Shown here piece after piece: positions 1 to 11,800 of a stretch of 64,000 bases of DNA. The stretch lies in the NCBI GenBank assembly GCA_964023205.1, contig OZ026840.1:28648064-28712063 (forward strand), given 5' to 3'. Both the position numbers and the translations under genes were made by a program. The DNA is from Lutraria lutraria (lineage: Eukaryota; Mollusca; Bivalvia; Venerida; Mactridae). Numbering within the stretch: the stretch's first letter is position 1; each line of letters opens with the position of its first letter. The notes under the pieces were generated by a model. It was given only the letters and a program-made list of their open reading frames with translations. It made no database searches and was not told the origin of the DNA.

Positions 1-2801
1 ATGAATGACAAAATAGAATATTTTAATATTAAGTATTTTACGATATTATATTGTGCAAATATTTTTGGGTAGAATAAACAATGATAAATCATTGAATCTA
101 TGTGACTAAGAATCTTCATATCACACATTACATATCAGACTGTAGACCGTTCTTAATAAAATTAAATTTTCAATGTCCAAAATGTAAACTGTATGTTGTG
201 AATCTGATATTACATCACTAAGTCACCCCAAAAAATTGGGCTGGTCAGGTTACATTAATTTTATAAACATGATTATTTTTTTTCTGACATTAGAATGTAG
301 ACCAATATGGTGTAAATGGATTTCATAAAAAAACATGACAGAATGAATGTAAGACATGAGTACAAGAAGTCAAATGAAATCTCATTAAAAAAAGAAAAAA
401 AGTAAGTATAAAATGCTCATTATATCCATGGCAGTCAGTATTAATATCAACTAAATAATTGAGCTGACAAAACAAAATAGCAACCATATTGTAACAAAAA
501 ATATATTGACTCTGTTAAATACATGTATACATTAAAGGGACTAAACTCCAGATTATTTTTAATAAATAAATTATTTTCAAATAAAAAAAAATAACTCAAT
601 CTGATAGCAATTAAAAATGAAAGCAAAACCAATGTCTATCAACTGTTTAAATACTGTGTGAATTTAGAACAACACTAGCTAAGATTTTCAGATAAGTAGA
701 AAAAAATCTGTAACAATAGTACCGTAACACAGTTATAAAAGTCCAAAATTAAGATTAAATTTATCTGTTTACATTAATATAAAGCTATAAAACTTAGGTG
801 CTTTCAGATACAAACACTATTAAAGTGCCTTTTAGTAAGTTTTCTATATTTCAATTTTCAAATATCCATCTTGAGTTAAGTCACTTTAACAATTTTTTAG
901 TAAGCACATATATCAAAGGAAGATATTGTAATTTAAACTGACAGTACAAGAGTAATTATCTGCCAACTAAAACCTTAAAATTATGTCAGACATTTGTAAA
1001 GCTTCCATTATGTATGGCACAAGAATACAAAAAAAAAATTATATATTTTGGTACAAAGTATGGAAAAAAGGTAACATTTAAATATGTTATTTCATGTCGT
1101 TTTTTACTGGGGTTTAACGCCACACATACAGCTAAGGTCACTTGGTGATATATCCAGTTTAGTGGTGTATATCTGGGTAGATTCACCATCCTTCTGTACA
1201 GCTGCCTCCAATAAGAAATTTGCTCCCAGATAGGATTTCAACTTACAGTAATAAGAGGCTAATGATTACTAGTCAGTGGCTTATTTCAAGGTTAAATAAT
1301 TACGCAATCACTAATTAGGGACATCCAACTACATGCATTATTTTGCCCCAATAACATGTGGTCATGGATTGAAGGAATGAAGAAAAAGAATTCTATATAG
1401 CCTATTCAGCAAATTTTGCAGGTAAAAATCTAGCTAACTCTAGTTCATTAGGAAGAAGTTATTTATTTTAACATTTATATCAGATTTTTCTGCAAAAAAT
1501 GTCTGAAATGTAGTTATACCATTGGCATGATTTTACGTCAGTAATTGACTCTGTGGTATAAAAATTGCCATCAAAACGAAAGTAGGTCCAGTTTAAGAAT
1601 GAAGCTACTATCACTTTTCTTGAGTAAAAATAAACTCTATGTTAAGTCATCAAAAATGGAAATTTTTTTACCGCTAATTTTTCGGTCAAATTACAAGCTT
1701 TGAATGACAGATGAAAAAAAATTGAACTTTATAATTACATTAATGTATAGAGATTCAATTTTGCATAAATGAGTTGATGCACTAAAGTTTTAGATCTAAA
1801 AGTACATTTAAAAAAAAAAAAAGGAATTATAATTTGGTGCCCAGACGCCTCTATTTAATTGTATGTCATATTTTTCATATGTGGCAAATTGATTTGATTT
1901 GAATCAAAATCTAATTTTCGAGATTTTATTTTTTTGAGAATTTACCATAATTTACTTGCCCTAATAATGAGTAGGCTATTGAAAGTAAACAATTTACCCC
2001 TAGCCTGAATACACAATTTTGAGAAAAATAACTAAAAAAAACCCCTACTAACCCTTGACTTTGGGCTAGAGCCTTTGTGAGGAAACTGTTAGATATAAAA
2101 TGAGTTTATGACATTGAGTAAAAAACTCAGCATCAGGTAAAACAAGCATCAATGTACTAATTAATGCCACTTATATGAACAGAACTGGTAAGACGATGTG
2201 ATGAAGTTTTCTTGGTTGATATGGTAGTAAAAACGACAATATATAAAAATTTCAAAAGCCCCAGAAAAACACAAGTGAGCAACACAAAGTGAGACAATAC
2301 ATAAGCTAGCACAATTAGCTTGAACTCTCAACCTAAATAGCTGAATCTAATCCAGTACACTGAGTACAAAGACACCAATACATAAAATTGACACAAGCTA
2401 ACAGTCATAAAAAATTGCGACAATCTTCCAAAAAAAAATTATTCAACCTAGCATGGATAAACTGAGAAAAAATCTTTATAAACAGTATACATATACAAGG
2501 TAAGAGAGTATTTGAGAAAAGGGCAATCCAACATTGGCCCCAGTTGGTAGTGATATATTTCAGTCGATGGAGTTACTCGAGGTAGTCAGTTCAGAAACTC
2601 TGAAAAAAAATGCTGTATGCATCAGACTAGCAACAAATTCATTGTTAATAATTTTGTGTCAAAATCTGAATTCTGTTAACATGTCAGAAACACTTAACAT
2701 CAACATTAGGCCCGATTGTTGCACTCAGCAGTCACTTAGAAGATCATACGAGTAGCAGTGAGAATTACGCTGTTTAATTTGACAGCATTTTCAAGACATT
2801 G
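1..2801. other. 3' flank / possible 3' UTR of ATF6
   Basis: AT-rich sequence with no supportable coding exon. The minus strand downstream of the ATF6 stop codon would carry its 3' UTR. Several AATAAA-like words occur on the minus strand, but none can be chosen as the poly(A) signal from sequence alone. Around 1106-1195 a GGGGTTTAACGCCAC core, similar to one near 4103, suggests a decayed SINE. The open frame at 2534-2755 on the plus strand has no recognisable family and lies antisense to the presumed UTR, so I treat it as chance. Confidence 0.5.
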
Positions 2802-5800
2802 CTAAGGGTAATAGCCTTCACTGTATCTAGAATAGGTTGTATTCTGCTTTTGTCGTGCGGTTCGAGGTATTGACGCTTTCTGTACATGAATCAATTGCGT
2901 GTTCATCACCTCACAATCAATCTGCATCATTCCTACATGATTTTCAGACGGCATCATGGACTCTAAAATTACATAATAGTAAGAATATAAGATAGTAATT
3001 AAAATATAAAACAAGATCTTGCGTTCAGTAAATGCATAATTATTATAACCCCAGTTGCATGCTTGACGAAACTATAAAATCTACTTAACCTCGAATGGGA
3101 GGCCAGGCAACTCATTCACTATATGCCCCTGCATCATTAGATGCCGAAATTTAATACACATAACAAAAGTATTGATTTTCAAACAAAGGAACAGATCTGT
3201 TCCTCAGGAATGACCTATTTAGTCAGAAAATAACCTGCAAAAAATTAGATTTCAACTTCTAGGACAAAGGGCAAGGTCAAAAGTCAATGAGGTTGACAAC
3301 CTCTACACTTGGTCATGTGTAGGTTCCAAACCTCAGACAACATTTTGATGGAGAAGAATATCAGTAATTTATTAATTAAAGTAACATACACACAAAAAAA
3401 GGAAAATGTATGTGTTCCTTCATTGTTGGGGAGACATTAATATATAACTTTCACAGGTGTGTGGGTAGGCTTGGTAAATATTGCTAATCAGACAAGATTA
3501 CTAGAAAATTTAAAGCCATAGCAAGGCAATGTACAATCTTATATACCGGTATATTAAAACCCCTGAAGATCGGACCCCATTCAGACTCGACCAAGTCCAA
3601 TTTTTTTTAAGAATTCTAGTTTTCTAGTAAAATTGAATACGATTTTCAGGAAATTCCAGCTTTCAGGGAGTTCATTGTCAGGGGTTTTACTGTATAGACC
3701 AACTCAATAAATTTCTTCAATAATTTTCTAGAAATTTTTTGGCAGAATTAATCAATAAATTACTAAAATGTTAAAAGAGTGGGGAATTTTACATAACAAT
3801 ACAATTAATGTGATGCACACACCGAGATTGAAAGATAAATATCAAAATGACAATCAATAATTTCTCAATTTACCTGAGAACGTCACAGATTAAATACTGC
3901 AGTTACAGCTTACGTTACCATAGTTTTCAAGTATAATTTCACTCACTGCCTTAGAAATCTAATAACTCATTTCGTGTTGTTAATGTTGCCATAGAAACCA
4001 GGTAATATGATATAACTACATGTACAATTATATTAATGCAACACAATGTATCAGAAATTACATTATTCTGGAGATGTGTTGGTAACATTTCTATATTTCT
4101 TCTGGGGTTTAACGGCACAGAAGGCAGGCCTATCGACCTTGAAGTCTATTCAGAGCTGAGTTATTCATGAATGTGTAGCAGTATGGTGTATACAATATTT
4201 GTATTAATAAATTGGCTGTGATATTATCCAGCCCAATAAGCTCAGTTGGTAGAGCATCTGTCTTACAAGCAGGTGGACACAGGTTCAAGCCTTGCATCAG
4301 ATACATTATTTTCCTCATCCTATTACAGGAGACAGATAACCCCGGAATGACTGTTCTTACCATTCAGTGCAACAGCTGGCATGACCAATGACATTCGTGG
4401 TCGTGATGTCTTGTTGTGATAAACTGCTGGTACCAAATAATAATCCTGAAATGATGAACAAAATTTCTTCTTTAAAAACAATCAAAATCCATTAATTTAC
4501 GTCGCTAAGAAATAGCCATTCTATTAAAAAAAAAACACGAAAACTGAGCCCAACGAAAATAAATGAAATTACAGTAACACGTCATATTAAAGAGTGGGTA
4601 CAGATGTTACTAATACAGAACATACCTCACTAAAAGAAAGAACATAGAAGGTGTCATTTCTTCTATGAATGGCCTTCAAGAAATCTTTACCACTGTCAGC
4701 ACCCTCGTACAACTGCATCTGATATCTAGCATCAATAGGCCTGAAATAAAAGAAATTCATTATTTTTTATTTCAGAAAATAAGATGTGCCTTATTTAGCA
4801 AGGGTTTATTTTATTTGTTTGTTTGAGTTTTATGCGCCTTTTCAACAGAGTTATATTGGGCGGACAATTCACCTAACCATCGTTTCTGGGAAGAACCAGT
4901 ACTAGACTCCCATCCTCCGTTAGCAACTGCCTACTTTCTCACGTAAAGAGACATGGTCAATAGCTGGACTCAAACCCAAGACCCTCTATCGGTGAGAGGT
5001 TACGGTGAATTGACCTTAACCACTCAACCACAGAGACAGATCGGTTTATTTTATTTTATAAATTTTCCCCAAATTTCCAATCTGCTCCTTGAAATTTCGT
5101 TCCCAAATTTCTTTCATTTTCACGAATTTTTACCCTGTAAGAGGTTTCAACCCACCATAACATCCCCGAATTAAGGGTCAAGGTGTCTTCCCCAAAACAT
5201 ACAGAAAACCCTTGGGCTGAAAATAAAAATAAGTTTGTTTGGAGTGCTCTTACCTACTCACAAAAATCCTAGCAAATAAATAAAATCAAACATTTTTTTG
5301 GGGGGGATTTTTTTATTACTATCATTATATAGTAAAAAACATCCCTACCTACCTACCTACCCAGTGCTAAAATTCTGGGTTGGAGCACTCCAAACAAACT
5401 AATTTTTAATTTCAGCCTTGATTAGTTTAAGCCCCCCCCCCCCCCAAGAGATTGATCTCTGAATAAAGACTATAGATCTGTCAATAAAGGCCACATATTG
5501 TCTTTCCCAAGGGTAGCCTTTGTTCACAGGTTTGTCATCCTCCCATATAGGTGGTTTAACTAAATATAGATTACCTTCTGATCTTACGATCCATAGCATG
5601 TAAGTCACCCCGCATTGCTTTACTGAGAGTAGATATGGGTCGTATTTGTTTATTTTTTGTCTGTTTATCATGTTTCTTCACTACTTTCTTCTTCTCTTCT
5701 TCGTGACGGTACATCCAGCCAGCCAGCTGCTCCGCCAATCTGTTTACAGTCAATTAACAATAAATCAATACAAAAAACAATATTCAGTACTTTTACTGTA

Positions 5801-8800
5801 GGAAAATGAATAATTCATGAAACATAATGTTCCATTAACTTGAGATTTAATGATATAAATAGAAACATTATTATTTTAACAGGTGATTCCCTTTTACTGT
5901 GTACAGGAATACACAGGGTTCTCAACAACAGACTGCAGGCCAATTTAGCTGCTTATAAATGTGTTTGGGCCGGTTAGGAATCTCAAAAGTTTATAAAATA
6001 TTGCTAGAAAATGCCCGGACCCCCCCCCCCCCAGGGTCGTAGGAACTGAAGGGGCTAGGGGGAGAAGGCCTTAGTCCTCTCCAGTAAGTTTGGCTGTAAT
6101 GGTAATCAAAATGGGGAATAATTGCCACTATAAGTTGTCAGACAAAATATAAAATCTGGATTGAAAACTTACAGCAGTGAGATGTCTAGTACACCTTACA
6201 AGTTTACCTGGACTGTCTTCTAATCAGTACTAACATGCCCTTCTAGAAAGAGTCGGCAAATCAACATTTTTGACAATTTTATATACAGAGTATGATCTGC
6301 TAATAAAACTAATTATTTTAGAATAAGTGCAAACCTCATTGATTCTGTTTTGTTAAAATATGTGGGGCACATAGGGGGAACATCTGTAGCATTGAATTTT
6401 TCCTTCGCTGAGCCCCCATACTCCATAATAAAGTCATGTAACTTGGATACGGTGTCAGAATCAACAGACCATGATCGTTGTTCTTCTTGCACTGCCATGA
6501 GCTGTCTCCCCCTATGTACCGATGGCTGGGTTAATTTCTCCTTCATGTTTACATTTCTGTCAGTCAATACAATATTGCTGTAAAAAATAAAATAGTGAAA
6601 TAGAATATACAGTACAACCTTTCCAGAGCAGCCCTCCCTTGAGCAACAACCTCCCTTTAACAACAGCATGCTTTTTTCCCACTGTATGATTTAACCAAAA
6701 ATTTAACATTTCTAGGGCTACTCCTAAAGGGTGTTGCTCTTCACAGATTGCGCAGTAGTTATAACCAAAACATGTGATTTAAATATATTTCTCAGTTTGA
6801 AGAAGGATGTTCTTAAAAAGAATTTTTAGACTGATTTGATAACTGTTGATTGTAATTCAACTAGACTTGGAAGCATTGTTTCATTTAAATAATGCTGTAT
6901 ACACGAGTAGAACAGTTAATACACACAATCCTTTTTTTCCATAAGTCAAAATTTGCTCCTATTTGATATTGAGAGTATCCAACTTAGCCTCAATAAATGA
7001 AGTATGTATCATAATTGAAATGACAACTTGACAGAAAATATTACATTCATTTCTACCCGATCTGCGATACAAAAATATAACAAGTAGGCTGTTGGTAACT
7101 AAATGAACTCAAATATGATAATGTACCAAAAAGATCAGAAGAATTACCTCCAAGAGCCGACATTTAGTGAAAGCATAACAAACATACATAATACAACAGT
7201 CTTCTTTATTGTGGGAGTAATAGAAAATGTTTTCTTCAAATTTTCATTCTGAAAAAAAAATAGCATAATTATAATGACGATACAAAATCCACGACAGAAT
7301 TTGTGTGATTTCAAATTAATTCATATTAATCATTGATTTAAAATCTGTTGTCTAATGGCCCATTCGACATCTATGGTAATTTCAAAGCCGCCCCAGAGAG
7401 GGGAGATAAGATACAGGAGAACCGGGCATTTATATCTCTACTCATTTTTAATACTTTTACTGGTTCTTTAATGTACCCAATACACCTTGCCTTTCAAGAC
7501 ACAGTAATTAATTCGGTAGTTGGGATGGGGACAGAGAAAAAACGTTCCTGAGAAATTCAAAAGCAGAACTGAGAATCAAACCCACAACCTTTTGTTTAGA
7601 AGTCCAGGGTCTTACCACTAGACCAACAAAAATAGCCATCTCATATAGGACAAAAAGGTCTCTGGCACAAAAACACAAAATACAGTGCCACATACTGTGG
7701 AATCATTAATTTTCGTTGGGGATTTAATTTTGTGGATTACGTCACAAATTTAAATGCAGAGATAATGCATTTCTTTTCAAAATTCAAAATCCACAAATTT
7801 ATGTCCCCACAGAATAGCCATTTTAGTAAAAACAACGAAAATTGAGCCCAATGAAAATAAATAAAAATACAGTATATAAATACTATATATATAATACATA
7901 CATCAATGATGTATGAAGTTAAAAGCCAAGGTACAATACATACATAGTTCACATTTATATAATTCAAATATTCTAAAGAAGATAATAGCAGGTGTGTATC
8001 AATCAAAACCTATGGAAGGGGAACATTTTTTCATGCTTTTAAGATGGGGGATTTCACGTAGAATCCAAAATGTAGTAAAAAAAACTTACCTCGGAATGTA
8101 ACTCTGTTAATTTTCTTTTTAAAGAGAGATTCTCATTTCTTAATTTATCATTTTCATCAGAAAATGCCTTCAATCTGCCCTCTAGTGATGACATGTACTG
8201 AAAGAAATAAGATGTGTCTTTAAAACACAATGCCCCTACTGGGATACCTTGACCTTTGACCTACTGACCTTAAATGTACAGGTCCTGTAGAGGTCGTTAT
8301 GAAGAACCAACACATTAAGTCTAATGACTGTAGGTAGATCTTTCATCATAAAACCAGCAAGAATGGTTTAAAATGAGCTATGCCGTGTTTATTAAGGTTT
8401 ACAGTGAAGAATCAATTGCCTATGTGATCTTTGAATGTGTTTATCTATTGAAGTTGGAAGGTCCTGGACTCCAAAAATAAGCAGTTGCAATAATGAAGTA
8501 AACCTGAGGTCACTAAGTTAAGTTTCACGATACTTACTTCCTTCTTCCTCTTCCTGGACAAACTAGCTGATTCTCTGTTCTTGATCATTCTTTGCTGCCT
8601 CTTCATGGCTTTGTTCTGAAAACAATTCAAATAATTATACTAATATGTCACCATAAGTCTATGATACTTTGTTAATATTTTTGTGAAGACTTCCTTCGAT
8701 ACATGTAGGTAGAATATGGTCTTTATTTTGAGTAAGGGTGTATAAGCATAAGAAGCATTGGAGAGAAGGAAGATACTTTAACCATCAAGAAAAAACATCA

Positions 8801-11800
8801 GTTTTAGCATATCTGAGCAGACAGACAAGGGGAAATCCTCTATATGGAGGAAGGTATAAATTTATCAAACGCTATATAAATAACAGGGGCTCTATTATAA
8901 TATGGATATAGCCTGTAAAGGGTGCCTTTCCTTCTAAAAATTTCTACGAAATCATGCAAATTTCCCCATATTTCCAATTTACTCCATGAAAGTTCATTCC
9001 CAAAATTGGTTTCAGGCGAGAATTTTTTCCCCAAAAGGGGCTTCAACCATTTATTCATCCCCATTTTTAGGGCATCTTCCCCAAAACTTAAAGAAAATCC
9101 CCGAATAAATTGAAAATCTATCGAGTTATTCTTTTGATCGGTAATAAATTTACAGTTAATGTAATCTTCAAGCGGAAACAATTTAGTTTTTATTGTTACT
9201 TACGTCTTTGTTGTCTTCCACGAGCACAGAGCTTGTCGTACACATGGGGACGGTTTGTGAATGAGTGATGCTGGACAATGATGATGGTAAAACGTGTGAT
9301 TGTAGGATACTCTCCTGTTTCGGAGGTTGAAATCTCAGAACACCTTGATTTGTAAGTTGCTGGAACTCTTCAGCGGTTAGAACTAGTGATTTTTGTTGTG
9401 ATGCTGCAATATAAAATATTTATGTATCACACATTACAATCTATATTGTTATATCAACAACAACAACAATCTAGAAGAAAACTTAGAATTACTTACGAGT
9501 TTAGTCAAACCTGTTAACAATTTATTTTATTTGGGTTTATTGACATTTTTTCCAAAAAATTTCAGTTAGTCAGTTTTCCTGGACTGACTTACCCTTCCAC
9601 AAGAACCAGCCACTTTGCCACATGTGGAAGAAAATCAACATTTTGGTCAAATCTTAATGGTAGGGTATGACCCACCGTGTATAGGAACTGAACCAGGATT
9701 GCTAGGCTACAAATCCAGCGCAATAACCACTGGACCACGGCCATTGTGAACAAAGGTCATTATGGTGAGATGGTTTTTTTATGAAAAAAAACTTGACTCA
9801 GACCAAACAAAAGTTTGGGGTCAGTGATTTTTTTCCAAAATATTCACACTACCCATGCCCATCAAAAGGGGAAATACAGCGCAACAAATTTCAAAATGGG
9901 AATATATAATAACATTTATCTCTATGGAATATGTGATTATTTAGTTGTTTAAAGACATTGAACCAGGAATGCGAGGCATGTGACTAAGACCCAGCAGTCC
10001 TGTATATTCCACAGTATGGGGGCCAATAAAACAGACATGGTCATTGATAGACCAGCTTCTAATTACATAATCAGTCACTATATATGGCTAATATATAGCT
10101 ACTGTATAGATACTTAAATTAATTCAATGTTTAATCAATAATATAAATGATCTTTTTTTAAACAAAAAGTTTGTTTATATTAAATGCAAAATATTAAGAA
10201 TAATATTATTAAAGAAATTAATTACTAAAATAAATGCGCTTTGCTGCAAACCGATGATTTTGATAAATAAATTAAACAGTCCATTTTGTGAACTAATGCA
10301 AACATCTTTTAACACTTATACCTGTTAAACTCAATATTTTCTCAAGCAGTACAGTTGTAAACATACTTTCTTTGCATGTTATTTTAAAGAATCTTGTAAA
10401 AAATAATTCCATGTAGAAATAGAATGATATAAATTATAATTTAGAAATAGAAAAAGCGTTCAGTTGCATTTTAATGTATAAAGAAAACATTGGCAGGAAT
10501 AAAATAGTACTGACAGTATATTATAACTGTTATATTCTAGTATATATCTAAGTCTGTTCTCACACAATCTGGTAATATCAAAGGATAACATTCATAAATT
10601 ACACAAAATGCTCATAAAAACAACAGGAAGTTATCCATAAACTTATTATCACTAAAGACCAATAAATTTCTTATATGCATGACTAGTTGTCAAGTCTACA
10701 GACATTTAGCTCACCGTGAAAAGACAGGATTACTCCCATTAGGGGCAATAAAACAATTAAGAGATTAGACCTCATGTGGATTTTGGCGGGGGGGGGGTGT
10801 CACTTATACAGTAGCTGTTCAATGTCTTTAAATCATAAATATAAATATTACTACACTGTAATTGGTGATAATGGTGAGAAAACTGTTAATATTTTTGTAT
10901 TTTTCTTCTTATTACATGATCATGTGGAAAACACCTCTTGTAAGGGGGGAAAATTCTGGACATTTTAGGGGAAAATGAAGGAAATTTTACTAGGGGAAAC
11001 TGCCCATATTCTGCAGTAAATATAGCGAAAACAATCACTGGGGGTCAGCAGAAAAAATTGGGTCAACCAAAAAATTTGATCAGTCAGGTCAGCTGAAGGA
11101 AGGAACTTGTTTATGTATCATTTCAACTTACCAACAGGTACTGTCATGTTACGACTTTTCTTTGGACTACTTGGCTCCAAGGAATCTGGTTTAGGTTGTA
11201 TGGGAATCTTTGAGTTGAGAATTGAGTCAATATTAACAGTGGCGCCATCTAGGACCAATGTATTACTGTAATGAAAAAAGACAGAAATAAAGCAATCATG
11301 AACTGAACACAAAATCTGTATCAATGCGTCATAATATGACTCATATTTGTTCATTGTACAATTTCTCTAATCATCTTTCCAAAGATATTTAAAAACTAAG
11401 AGTGTGACTATGCAAACACTTCAAGGGATAAGGAGCTAAGTAAAAAAGGGGCCATAACTCCTGTGAACATCCTTGACTTTTAACGGTTATCATACTTGAC
11501 CTGTATTTTATTACTATACACCTTCATGTAAAATATGAGACCAATCCATGAAATATTTCTTGAGTTATCGCTTGGAAAACAAAATTTGAACCGACAGACA
11601 CTAAAATTTGAACAGACCGACAGGAGTAACAGTTCATGCCCTTCAGCCATTTTGAATGGATTAATGATAATAATGATACTTGCCAATTATTTGATGATAA
11701 TGGTGACAATGTTTCACTTTTAATGGTTAATGTAAGATCAGCTGGTGAGACAGGTGATGACAGTAAGGTTGGTGTAAGTGGTGGTGATGGAGATGATGGT

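Larger units (their letters stand above)
2802..6577 (-). other. ATF6: ATF6 exons 11-15: ER-lumenal stress-sensing domain
   Basis: Residues 378-633. A site-1 protease-type motif R-Q-L-M (residues 402-405) aligns with the RRHLL site of vertebrate ATF6. Two cysteines, C448 (before PTYFNKTES) and C597 (QIDCEV), match the two conserved redox cysteines of the lumenal domain. N-glycosylation sequons are N440 (NAT), N453 (NKT), N563 (HNKTSRP) and N621 (NTT); the last three align with the vertebrate trio and N440 looks extra. The blocks DFLKAIHRRNDTFYVLSF and VPAVYHNKTSRPRMSLV are strongly ATF6-like. The stop codon TAG is at 2804-2802. Confidence 0.9.

Noticed and set aside
8840..9181. 113-residue minus-strand frame in ATF6 intron 7
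   Set aside because: The overlapping frames on both strands and similarity to sequence near 5050-5190 (CCCCAAATTTCCAATCTGCT-like) mark a repeat; the ATF6 exons on both sides splice without it.
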